Source: Planctomycetota bacterium (GTDB lineage Bacteria > Planctomycetota > Phycisphaerae > Phycisphaerales > SM1A02). From it: DNA of 25,620 nt. A program made the position numbers and the translations under genes. The notes below the pieces were generated by a model. That model did no database searches, was not told where the DNA came from, and saw only the letters and a program-made list of their open reading frames with translations. Shown in pieces: positions 7,100 through 14,633 of the stretch; the stretch's first letter is position 1, and each line of letters starts with the position of its first letter. The stretch lies in contig JACNLR010000107.1 in assembly GCA_014381385.1 (NCBI GenBank), positions 1-25,620 on the forward strand. Reading direction: 5' to 3'.

Positions 7100-7747
7100 A
7101 TGGAATTGCTCATCGACACGTGGAATGTGCTTCACCAGAGTGGCGTGCTGCCACCCGAATCTGCTGGGATTGGACATACTGGACTCTGCAGAATGATTGA
7201 AAATAGTCGCTGGAAAGGTCACAAAGTAGCCCTTATTTGCGATGGAACGCCTTCCCACGAGCTAAGCGGAGGTGTTCGATACCAAACAATTTTCACTGGG
7301 CCCTTCAAAAGTGCGGACGAAGAAATCATGGAAAGAGTTGCCCGTTCATCTGCCCCTCGTTCCATTCTTGTCGTAACGAGCGATCGAGAAATTATTGCTG
7401 CAATAAGCAAACGCGGTGCGAAGCACATGGGTTCGTCTTCTTTTTTGCAGGCACTGGTAGAGGACAGTTACAAACCCAAAAGAAAGAACGTGCATCGTCC
7501 TACTGGACTTTCTCCCGAACTTGCCCAAGAGTGGCGAGAACAATTTGGCATCGATGAGCGTGTTATGGAAGAATTACAAAACACACCTATGCCAATAGTG
7601 CAAAAAACAGAACCAACGAAAAAAGAGTCTATGAAAAAAGAAATACAACCGAAAACAAAACCTAAAGAAGAACGCAACGTACAACGCAACGAGCCTGCCC
7701 TTCCTGCTGACATTCTTGAAGAAGCGCGGCGATTGATGCGCGACTGA
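7100..7747 (+). CDS. NYN/PIN-like (YacP-type) RNase-fold protein with charged tail
   Basis: The N-terminal about 125 residues form a NYN-type PIN-like domain: MELLIDTWNVLHQ (compare LLVDGYNVIH in YacP/Rae1), an acidic strand end LICDGTP with Asp48, SADEEI with Asp73 and VVTSDREI with Asp95. The four acidic positions are those expected for metal-dependent RNA cleavage. A Lys/Glu/Pro/Gln-rich low-complexity linker follows (about 160-200), then a short helix (ILEEARRLM). The start is taken at the ATG where homology begins; a GTGATAT sequence lies rather far upstream, and an upstream in-frame ATG would add 16 residues unlike the family. It is divergent from rpsU and convergent with pdxH, 6 bases apart. 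Ribosome- or mRNA-linked cleavage is an inference from the family. Confidence 0.82.
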   Translation: MELLIDTWNVLHQSGVLPPESAGIGHTGLCRMIENSRWKGHKVALICDGTPSHELSGGVRYQTIFTGPFKSADEEIMERVARSSAPRSILVVTSDREIIAAISKRGAKHMGSSSFLQALVEDSYKPKRKNVHRPTGLSPELAQEWREQFGIDERVMEELQNTPMPIVQKTEPTKKESMKKEIQPKTKPKEERNVQRNEPALPADILEEARRLMRD

Positions 7748-7753
7748 TGCACA

Positions 7754-8350
7754 TTACGGCTGTAAGCGTTGCCAAGACCATTCGCCGTTGTTGCACGTAT
7801 ATACAATACGATCGTGTAAACGACCGTCGTGCCCTTGCCATAGTTCAACCCTGTCAAGTGAAGCACGGTATCCACCCCAATATTCGGGACGTGGAATTTT
7901 TCTCCCTACCCATTTCGCGCTCAGCGCAGCTACCTTTGCAATTAAAGCTGCTCGGCTTTTTAGCGGTTGCGATTGTTTGCTCGCGCATGCACCAACTTGG
8001 CTCAATCGATTTCTCGTTGCAAAATATGCGTCTGATTCTTCATCGCTTATTTTTTTTGCAGTTCCCTGAATTCGAATCTGCCGCTGCATGTCATCCCAAT
8101 GAAACAACAGTGCAACATGTGGATTCACTTCTATATCATTGGCTTTATCGCTCGAAAGATTTGTGAAAAAAACAGCGCCATGTTCATCAAAACCCTTTAA
8201 CAAAACCATGCGAGATGACGGCACCCCATTTGCATTTACAGTCGAAAGCGCGACAGCAAGTGGGTTTGGCCGTGCATTTGCTGCTTGAGCTTCATTAAAC
8301 CACCCCTTTAATGGGGCGACAGGCGATGGTGGTGGAGAATTAAAATTCAT
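7754..8350 (-). CDS. pdxH: Pyridoxamine/pyridoxine 5'-phosphate oxidase
   Basis: This FMN enzyme makes pyridoxal 5'-phosphate from PNP or PMP, the last step of B6 synthesis and salvage. Recognisable elements are SSRMVLLKGFDEHGAVFFTNLSS (FMN and substrate strand), LLFHWDDMQRQIRIQG, SQVGACASKQSQ and the C-terminal signature RPEYWGGYRASLDRVELWQG then GRLHDR. The 198-residue form beginning MNFNSPPPSP matches the usual start just ahead of the WFNEA helix. A GTG 13 codons upstream is possible but less likely. No clear Shine-Dalgarno precedes the ATG, so the start is moderately certain. Confidence 0.93.
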   Translation of the reverse strand: MNFNSPPPSPVAPLKGWFNEAQAANARPNPLAVALSTVNANGVPSSRMVLLKGFDEHGAVFFTNLSSDKANDIEVNPHVALLFHWDDMQRQIRIQGTAKKISDEESDAYFATRNRLSQVGACASKQSQPLKSRAALIAKVAALSAKWVGRKIPRPEYWGGYRASLDRVELWQGHDGRLHDRIVYTCNNGEWSWQRLQP

Positions 8351-8365
8351 TTTGTAATAATCTAC

Positions 8366-8396
8366 TTGACGATAGGTAGGGTACCCCACGTAGAAT
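8366..8396 (+). promoter_or_regulatory. Candidate promoter for the two-helix membrane protein
   Basis: TTGACG and TAGAAT are spaced 19 bases apart in the pdxH divergent region. An 8-base palindrome GGGTACCC lies between them, where a repressor could act. The spacing is longer than ideal. Confidence 0.3.
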
Positions 8397-8467
8397 ACAT
8401 GCGTGGGAAAAGTTCGCCGCTGAGTGAACTAACTATGCGGCGTGGGTTCGATTATAGGAGCCATGGT

Positions 8468-9187
8468 ATGCATGAGAAACGTAATTTCATATTAATTCTA
8501 GCTCTAACTGGAAGTATTTTTTGGTGTGGATGGTCGTGGTTTTACTCTGCGGGTGATGGGTTAACATTTGTAAGGGTGACCTCAACCCTGTGCTTACTCT
8601 CCATTGCAGCATGGCTCACGTACGGCATGACGTTTGAAGATCGGCTCAATGACACGCTGTTAGACATCGTCGGCGCCCATTATTTTGAGGCAGATGGTGT
8701 TTGTTTATTTCCAGTCATTCGAAACGCAGAGGCTGGTCCAGAACTTTCAATTTATTATCAAAATAGATTTGAAAATCCTGCATCGGTAATTGTACATTTG
8801 CAGCCAACGGGCGAATCCTTTGAGGTTGTTAGCGGTGCTTCTGATGTACACATTGCGTTTAGAGTCAGTGGTGGTGATGTTGGTGTGATTCACCAACCGA
8901 TAAGCGTTCCCCAAAAACTACAAGGAGAAATAGTTGAGCTGAAGATGGTTGCAGTAAGTCACTACCCACGGAGTCACGGGATGAGGTGGCGTAGGCATGA
9001 AGGTCAACCTTGCGGTTCCATGCAAGTTGATTGGGCAGGCAACGCAATGAGAACTGGCGCACACGAAGTTGATGGAACAGTAGAACTCAAGAATCCAGTG
9101 ACACTACATCTCGCAATGCCAAAGGTGTGCAACGCAAGTGACGGAGCACAACGAATTTGGCGGCAAGAAATGATAAGCGAGAGCTAG
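8468..9187 (+). CDS. Unknown protein with two N-terminal membrane helices
   Basis: I do not recognise a family. The 239-residue product has hydrophobic helices at about residues 7-26 and 33-53, then a soluble domain of about 185 residues with many beta-type stretches (IVHLQPTGESFEVV, VHIAFRVSGGDVGVIHQPISVP, GTVELKNPVTLHLAMP). This suggests a beta-sandwich held at the membrane. No catalytic motif is visible. The start follows AGGAG by 7 bases; in-frame starts further upstream would run through the probable promoter. It is divergent from pdxH and convergent with the metalloprotease gene, 4 bases apart. Confidence 0.8.
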   Translation: MHEKRNFILILALTGSIFWCGWSWFYSAGDGLTFVRVTSTLCLLSIAAWLTYGMTFEDRLNDTLLDIVGAHYFEADGVCLFPVIRNAEAGPELSIYYQNRFENPASVIVHLQPTGESFEVVSGASDVHIAFRVSGGDVGVIHQPISVPQKLQGEIVELKMVAVSHYPRSHGMRWRRHEGQPCGSMQVDWAGNAMRTGAHEVDGTVELKNPVTLHLAMPKVCNASDGAQRIWRQEMISES

Positions 9188-9191
9188 ATAC

Positions 9192-11897
9192 TTACATTGT
9201 GTAGACTGCATCAAGTGCTTTTTGAAGTCGTTCCTGCATGTCATCGAGATGCGCTTGCGAATAGGGATCTAGATTATTGCGGTTTACCTGTTGTAAACGA
9301 TCATGCAATCCACGCACTTTATCCAAAGCGAGAGTTCGTACTGTCCTGAATATTCGAACTCGACCCGTCGCTAAATCAATAAGTCGATCTGTCATTTCTG
9401 CTTGTAGGTTTCTATCAAGGGATGAAATCATTGGGTTACGAGATGTCCATTCAGAATCGTTTTCTGCGTTCAAATCCTTATAAATAGCATCCATCAAGGT
9501 GTCAAATATTTCCACGAGGGTGAAGGCATCCTCATCTGCGGGCACTAAGAACTCGTTGTCGTAGACCATGCGAAGCCGGCTTGGCGCAAGAATCCCAGAC
9601 AAAAGTGATGCCTGCGTTCCAAGAATGCGCTCGTGAATTTGCCATGTCGGCTCACCTCTGTCGCCACCACCTTCGTACCACTTATCTACGTTGAAGTGTG
9701 TCAAGAGTTCTGGAGACAAGCCATACCCATCGTCGTCAAAAATCGTATCAACAATAAATGTTAATGCTGCTCGTTGTTGCGCTGCTGGTATCACTTGTAT
9801 GGGCGCAATATCTTCTTCACCAAAGTCACCTTTTTTATTCCGATTCACATGCGCTCCGCCAATCCAGTCTGCCATCATGCTTGCTGCGCCGGTTTGCATT
9901 CGCAGAGTCGTTTCATATCCACGACGGGCTTTTGACCAACTATCACCATCTTCAACGAATTGTTCTAAAAGGTCTTCGCGCAATTTTGCGACAATTCGCA
10001 TTTGATTTTGCGCATAATCAAGAGGGTTCTTACTAAAGTCATAGCGCTTAGCAAGTGGGTCGGGGCCACCGGTATCTTCGTCTGTTAAATACGCGTGTTC
10101 TGGAAGATTCGAATTCGCTAATACCTCATGTACATCACCAAAGGTATAGCCGTATTCAATCGCCCATGTGTCGTAGGGTCCAACACCAATCATTGCAAAA
10201 TCGCCTTGCACATCGCCGGAATCCATATTGAAGTTGACAGGGTTGTAATCCATAACCGATGCCGTAAATGGTTTTTTGCCACGTACATCTTCTGAGTTGA
10301 TCTCTGCCATCGTATACAGGCTTGAAGCCTTAAAATTATGGCGTAATCCCAGTGTGTGCCCAACTTCGTGACAAACAAGACTCGACATGAGTGGTCCAAT
10401 AAACCACTCAGGAATGCCATCGAGTTTGTCACCCGTTACACGCTCATTTTCTACTGGTGCTTCAAGGCCAAGGAGATCAAGTGTTTCAAGTCCAAGTCGG
10501 GCAAAGGCCATTTGGCTTGCCAACTGATACGCAGCAAGGCAGTGGCGATCTTCGTCACCAAGCCACCCTGCAATCGCCGCAAGATCTGCATCGTTAGCGA
10601 GCACTTGGTCTATAGTTGCGTCTGCTGTTTCGCCATTTTTTCTGGCTTGCAAAAGTTTCCCACGTTCTATTGGATCGGCAAGGCGAACTCGTGGATCCCA
10701 CTGTGGATACTGCTCAAGCCACTGAATGTCTTCTGGATTCATAGCTGCCATTGCTTCAGCTGATTTTGGTTGTTGGTTATACCAACGCCAGTAAGCGCGA
10801 ATCCAACCGTCCGTTAGTACGATGTCAGCGTCTAAAATTTCGCCTGTCATCGGGTGTGCCCGCGAAGGGCCAATTGCAGTTGCAATATCATTATTTAGCC
10901 ATCGGAGGAAATTGTATCGCACGTCTTCTGGATCTTTATCCATGTGCGCACCTGTAGCAGCATCTTGGTAGTACACCTCAATAGCGTTATCAATTCCAAT
11001 TTCTCTAAATGCATCATTCCAGTACAACACACCATCCCGAACCCATCGTCTATAGCGAACGGGTACCGTGTGCTCTATATAAAATACGATTGGTTTCTTT
11101 GGTGGGCTCAACGTCAACTTAGGATCACGTTTTTGTAAATCCCAGCGATTTATGTAGTGAATCCACTTATCTTCATCGTGGTATTGCGCAAGATCTCGAA
11201 ACGCTGTGCCAAAATAACCGACACGCTCGTCTGCTTTTCGCGGTTTATAACTACCTCCTTCTGGAACTTCACTGATTGAATAGTGAATCGTTTTGAATTT
11301 GCCACCTGCTGTTGGCATTTGAAAGGCAACCTCTAGGTTTTTTGGAAATGATTTTGCTTTCGTGATGGAAGCAAGTTTTTTGTTTACGCCTTTTGCAACA
11401 GGTCCAGCTATTTTTGATGCATTTCCTACGAGTAATTCGTCAAGGTCAATGACTGGCTGACCGTTTGGGCCAGTTGCAACAATTGGAACGTCCAACAATA
11501 CTGTGTCGGTAAAAATTGTGTCTACAGACTTTTTAGACGATGCGTTGCCCGTAGACCGTACTGAAATTTCGGGTGAAATAAAGGCAAGCCGATCATCGTA
11601 TTGTCTGAGATACACATACGCTTCATTGCCTTGTAGCCCTGCGAAAATTACACCTGCTGATGGAGTAACTGCTATAAAAAATTGTTTTCTCTTCCAGCCA
11701 CGAGGTAGCTCTGCAAGAAGTTGTTCTTCCTTTGCATTTTTCCAAAGTTCAAAAAGTGGTGCTGAACCATCGATTGTTGATACAACTTTTGTATAGCCAT
11801 CGTTAACTTCATCAAATTTCTTTGGTTTGGCAAGGGCGGTTGTTGCGACAGATGCGATAAGGCCTGTGATAAGTACTCTTCTATTGATTGATGCCAT
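9192..11897 (-). CDS. Secreted zinc metalloprotease, DUF5117/DUF4953 type
   Basis: The 901-residue protein opens with a signal peptide (MASINRRVLITGLIASVATTALA). It has the metzincin-style zinc motif HEVGHTLGLRHN at residues 510-521 (His510, Glu511, His514, His520) and a likely Met-turn SVMDYNPVNF about 25 residues later. The N-terminal half has the DUF5117-like beta region (YLRQYDDRLAFISPEISVRS; FYIEHTVPVRYRRWVRDGVLYWNDAF). Relatives of this size are known from Planctomycetes and Bacteroidetes. Function in protein degradation outside the cytoplasm is inferred. Of several ATGs, this one sits 10 bases after AGGAG; the earlier ones are too close to it or lie within a hairpin. Confidence 0.9.
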   Translation of the reverse strand: MASINRRVLITGLIASVATTALAKPKKFDEVNDGYTKVVSTIDGSAPLFELWKNAKEEQLLAELPRGWKRKQFFIAVTPSAGVIFAGLQGNEAYVYLRQYDDRLAFISPEISVRSTGNASSKKSVDTIFTDTVLLDVPIVATGPNGQPVIDLDELLVGNASKIAGPVAKGVNKKLASITKAKSFPKNLEVAFQMPTAGGKFKTIHYSISEVPEGGSYKPRKADERVGYFGTAFRDLAQYHDEDKWIHYINRWDLQKRDPKLTLSPPKKPIVFYIEHTVPVRYRRWVRDGVLYWNDAFREIGIDNAIEVYYQDAATGAHMDKDPEDVRYNFLRWLNNDIATAIGPSRAHPMTGEILDADIVLTDGWIRAYWRWYNQQPKSAEAMAAMNPEDIQWLEQYPQWDPRVRLADPIERGKLLQARKNGETADATIDQVLANDADLAAIAGWLGDEDRHCLAAYQLASQMAFARLGLETLDLLGLEAPVENERVTGDKLDGIPEWFIGPLMSSLVCHEVGHTLGLRHNFKASSLYTMAEINSEDVRGKKPFTASVMDYNPVNFNMDSGDVQGDFAMIGVGPYDTWAIEYGYTFGDVHEVLANSNLPEHAYLTDEDTGGPDPLAKRYDFSKNPLDYAQNQMRIVAKLREDLLEQFVEDGDSWSKARRGYETTLRMQTGAASMMADWIGGAHVNRNKKGDFGEEDIAPIQVIPAAQQRAALTFIVDTIFDDDGYGLSPELLTHFNVDKWYEGGGDRGEPTWQIHERILGTQASLLSGILAPSRLRMVYDNEFLVPADEDAFTLVEIFDTLMDAIYKDLNAENDSEWTSRNPMISSLDRNLQAEMTDRLIDLATGRVRIFRTVRTLALDKVRGLHDRLQQVNRNNLDPYSQAHLDDMQERLQKALDAVYTM

Positions 11898-11932
11898 GGT
11901 ATGCATACTCCTGTGGTCTTGGTCTTCTCTCA

Positions 11933-11950
11933 CCATACGACTACGTATGG
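11933..11950. repeat. Perfect 7-bp hairpin in the metalloprotease leader
   Basis: CCATACG-ACTA-CGTATGG is a perfect stem with a 4-base loop. On the plus strand GCTTTTTG follows, so it could end plus-strand transcripts. On the minus strand it would lie near the 5' end of the metalloprotease mRNA, about 35 bases before the start codon, where it might stabilise or regulate the message. Confidence 0.5.
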
Positions 11951-11968
11951 GCTTTTTGTTCGAAATAA

Positions 11969-11998
11969 AGTGTAAGTTCGGTGCAGCATCGGCATCAA
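11969..11998 (-). promoter_or_regulatory. Candidate promoter for the metalloprotease gene
   Basis: TTGATG and TACACT lie 18 bases apart on the minus strand, each matching four of six consensus bases. The inferred transcript would start about 12 bases before the hairpin at 11933-11950. The remaining bases up to purE (12000-12080) hold only a weak 5-bp stem and no gene. Confidence 0.3.
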
Positions 11999-12080
11999 AA
12001 TAGATGCGACTCTAACCAACGAACCTATGAACCCATTATTGTGGTTCTCGGACCTTCCAAAAGCAATAGAAAAGTCGGAA

Positions 12081-12587
12081 TTATTCCAGAGAAGTTACTG
12101 TTTCTGATTGGTTTTTGCGAAAAGCAGTAACCCGTGCAGAAAGATCAGGATCGCCGTTTGCAAGCATTTGAGCGGCGAAAATGGCAGCATTTGTCGCGCC
12201 TGCGCCTCCAATGGCGAAGGTTGCAACCGGTATGCCTTTTGGCATTTGAACCGTCGAGAGCAGAGAGTCAAGCCCGTCGAGAGACCAAGCTTGCATTGGG
12301 CATCCCAAAACTGGTTTTTCCGTGTGCGCCGCCACTACCCCTGCAAGGTGCGCGGCACCTCCAGCGGCGCAAATAAACACCTCAATACCGCGTTTTTCAG
12401 CGTCAGCGAGGTATTCTCGAAGCAAATCAGCGTTTCTGTGCGCCGAAAGCGCATTGCACTCGTGCGAAATACCAAAAGAATCGAGCATTTCGCTCGCTCG
12501 TTTCATAGTTGGCCAGTCTGATGCGCTTCCCATTAAAACGCCAACTCTTGCATTGTCTATTGTGGTGTATTTTGCCATAAGGTGCAT
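12081..12587 (-). CDS. purE: N5-carboxyaminoimidazole ribonucleotide mutase
   Basis: This is a class I PurE, which converts N5-CAIR to CAIR in purine synthesis. It shows GVLMGSASDWPTMK at about residues 16-29, the active-site SAHR at about 48-51 and AGGAAHLAGVVAA at about 74-86. It also has GLDSLLSTVQMPKGIPVATFAIG at about 105-127. The 168-residue length is normal. A second in-frame ATG three codons in is equally plausible, as neither has a strong ribosome-binding site. It is the last gene of the chaperone-rnr-acsA run, 30 bases after acsA. A purK partner is not in the window. Confidence 0.95.
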   Translation of the reverse strand: MHLMAKYTTIDNARVGVLMGSASDWPTMKRASEMLDSFGISHECNALSAHRNADLLREYLADAEKRGIEVFICAAGGAAHLAGVVAAHTEKPVLGCPMQAWSLDGLDSLLSTVQMPKGIPVATFAIGGAGATNAAIFAAQMLANGDPDLSARVTAFRKNQSETVTSLE

Positions 12588-12596
12588 TCTACCAAA

Positions 12597-12614
12597 TTTG
12601 GGGTCTGACCCAAA
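12597..12614. repeat. Palindromic GGGTCTGACCC element between acsA and purE
   Basis: TTTGGG and CCCAAA pair around a 6-base loop, and the core GGGTCTGACCC is a near-perfect palindrome. It fills most of the 30-base spacer. No T tract follows on the minus strand, so an intrinsic terminator is unlikely. Similar GGGGTCAGACCCC-type elements are, from memory, dispersed repeats in various bacteria, which could not be checked here. Confidence 0.4.
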
Positions 12615-12617
12615 AAA

Positions 12618-14600
12618 TCAATCGTCGCTCCGTAATTTCGCCAGCACCGTAAAGTCCTCGAGTGTCGTCACGTCTTGATTGGAATCAGTTCCCGCAGCCA
12701 CATCGCGAAGAAGTCGGCGCATTATTTTTCCACTTCGTGTTTTTGGAAGTGCGTCTGTAAATTTCAGAAGATCGGGTTTGGCGATAGCGCCGATTTCTTT
12801 CCCCACATGTTCAAGAAGAGATTGTTTCAGTTCCTCAGAAGGATCAAAACCATTGGCGAGAGTGCAAAATGCTGCTATCCCCGTCCCCTTAATTTCATGT
12901 GGTACCCCAACCACTGCCGCCTCGACGACTGACTCGTGACTTACTAACGACGACTCCACTTCCATGGTTCCAAGCCTATGCCCTGAAACATTAATTACAT
13001 CATCGATTCGGCCCATAATCCAAAAGTTTTCGTTGCTATCACGGCGCGCACTGTCGCCTGCAAGGTACATCCCGTTTACGCGGCTAAAATATGTATCGAT
13101 AAATCGTTCTCGATCGCCATAAATACCACGCAACATGGATGGCCATGGTTTTCGAATGACAAGGAGACCGCCCGAGTTCGTTTTTACTTCAATACCATCA
13201 TCTGTAACGATTGCAGCATCGATGCCAAAAAACGGCTGCGTGCAAGATCCTGGTGTAGTTGGTGTTGCGCCAGGAAGCGGGGTTAACATGTGTCCGCCAG
13301 TTTCGGTTTGCCACCACGTATCGACAATAGGACAATTGTTTCCCCCGATAATTTCCCGGTACCACATCCATGCTTCTGGATTTATTGGTTCCCCGACTGT
13401 TCCAAGTACACGTAGCGAGTCTAAATCGTGCTTTCGTGGATACTCATCACCCCATTTCATAAATGCGCGAATTGCAGTTGGCGCAGTATAAAACTGCGTA
13501 ACTTTGTGCCTTTCTACAATCTCCCAAAAGCGATCGGGTTCTGGAAAATTCGGCGCACCCTCGTACATCACGGTTGGAACTCCGTTTGGAAGAACGCCAT
13601 AAATAACATAACTGTGCCCAGTAATCCAACCGACATCTGCCGTACACCAATAAACTTGGTTTTTATCAGGTCGTAAATTGAACACCCACTTACTTGTTAA
13701 ATACGTGTAGACCATATACCCGCCGGTAGTATGAATAATCCCTTTTGGTTTTCCTGTTGAACCACTTGTGTAAAGCAAAAACAGCATATCCTCTGCATCC
13801 ATAGATTCGCAGGGGCAATCCTCTTCTTGACTTTCACAGATATCGTGCCACCAATGGTCGCGTCCCTTGACCCAAGCAATTTCATTTTCACATCGTTTGA
13901 GAACGATTACCGTCTCAATAACATCGGTCAGTTCGGTGGCTGCATCTACGTTGTCCTTAAGTGGCACAACGTTACCACGTCGCCAAGCACCGTCGCACGT
14001 AATGACGACGGAACTGTTTGCATCGTTCACACGATCTGCAATTGCCTGTGATGAGTACCCTCCAAATATCACAGAGTGCGGTGCACCAATTCGAGCGCAC
14101 GCTAATGTTGCGATTGCAAGTTCCGGAACCATGCCCATATAAATTGTAACAATGTCACCTTTGGAAACGCCTTGCTCCTTGAGAGCGTTTGCAAACCTGC
14201 AAACTTCAGTGTGTAAATCATGGTACGTAAGTTCGCGCACTTCGCCAGAGCCAGAATTTCCAACGGGTTCGCCTTCCCAAATGATAGCTGTCGCATCACC
14301 ACGACCCATGTTGATTTGTCTATCGATGCAGTTGTGGCACAAGTTCGTTTTGCCGCCTTCAAACCATTTTACATCTGGGAAGGAACCCGAACTTACTGTA
14401 TTCCACCGTTCAAACCAATCAAGCTCGTCTGCAACTTCTGCCCAAAAACCATCCGGATCATCGATTGAGCGAGCATACATTTTGGTGTACGTTTCCATTG
14501 AATCGATGTACGCCCCGCCAACACGTTCGCTAAAATTTTCGGGTGGCAAGAATACTCGGTCTTCTTGAAGGATTGATTCTATGTTACTCGTTTCAGTCAT
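12618..14600 (-). CDS. acsA: Acetyl-CoA synthetase (AMP-forming)
   Basis: The 660-residue enzyme activates acetate to acetyl-CoA through acetyl-AMP. It has the P-loop-like YTSGSTGKPKG (about 277-287), the acetate-pocket and hinge region with VDTWWQTETGGHMLTPLPG, the GRIDDVINVSGHRLGTMEVE core motif and a C-terminal TRSGKIMRRLLR. The Lys of that motif (about 625) is the catalytic, acetylation-regulated residue in this family. Length and order of motifs are typical of Acs rather than of general AMP ligases. The ATG is preceded by GGAG at normal spacing; a TTG 4 codons earlier overlaps that site and is rejected. It lies 33 bases after rnr. Confidence 0.96.
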   Translation of the reverse strand: MTETSNIESILQEDRVFLPPENFSERVGGAYIDSMETYTKMYARSIDDPDGFWAEVADELDWFERWNTVSSGSFPDVKWFEGGKTNLCHNCIDRQINMGRGDATAIIWEGEPVGNSGSGEVRELTYHDLHTEVCRFANALKEQGVSKGDIVTIYMGMVPELAIATLACARIGAPHSVIFGGYSSQAIADRVNDANSSVVITCDGAWRRGNVVPLKDNVDAATELTDVIETVIVLKRCENEIAWVKGRDHWWHDICESQEEDCPCESMDAEDMLFLLYTSGSTGKPKGIIHTTGGYMVYTYLTSKWVFNLRPDKNQVYWCTADVGWITGHSYVIYGVLPNGVPTVMYEGAPNFPEPDRFWEIVERHKVTQFYTAPTAIRAFMKWGDEYPRKHDLDSLRVLGTVGEPINPEAWMWYREIIGGNNCPIVDTWWQTETGGHMLTPLPGATPTTPGSCTQPFFGIDAAIVTDDGIEVKTNSGGLLVIRKPWPSMLRGIYGDRERFIDTYFSRVNGMYLAGDSARRDSNENFWIMGRIDDVINVSGHRLGTMEVESSLVSHESVVEAAVVGVPHEIKGTGIAAFCTLANGFDPSEELKQSLLEHVGKEIGAIAKPDLLKFTDALPKTRSGKIMRRLLRDVAAGTDSNQDVTTLEDFTVLAKLRSDD

Positions 14601-14633
14601 ATTGCGCTCCAATCTTACAGCGCATGATACGAC

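Noticed and set aside
8461..8473. CCATGGTATGCAT shared with the metalloprotease start region near 11895-11907
   Set aside because: A 13-base match is expected a few times by chance in a window of this size; flanks do not match.
12029..12047. GAACC/GGTTC stem between the metalloprotease and purE genes
   Set aside because: It is only 5 bp with a 9-base loop and no T tract, too weak to call a terminator.
14601..14612. TTG start four codons upstream for acsA
   Set aside because: It overlaps the GGAG ribosome-binding site of the better ATG.
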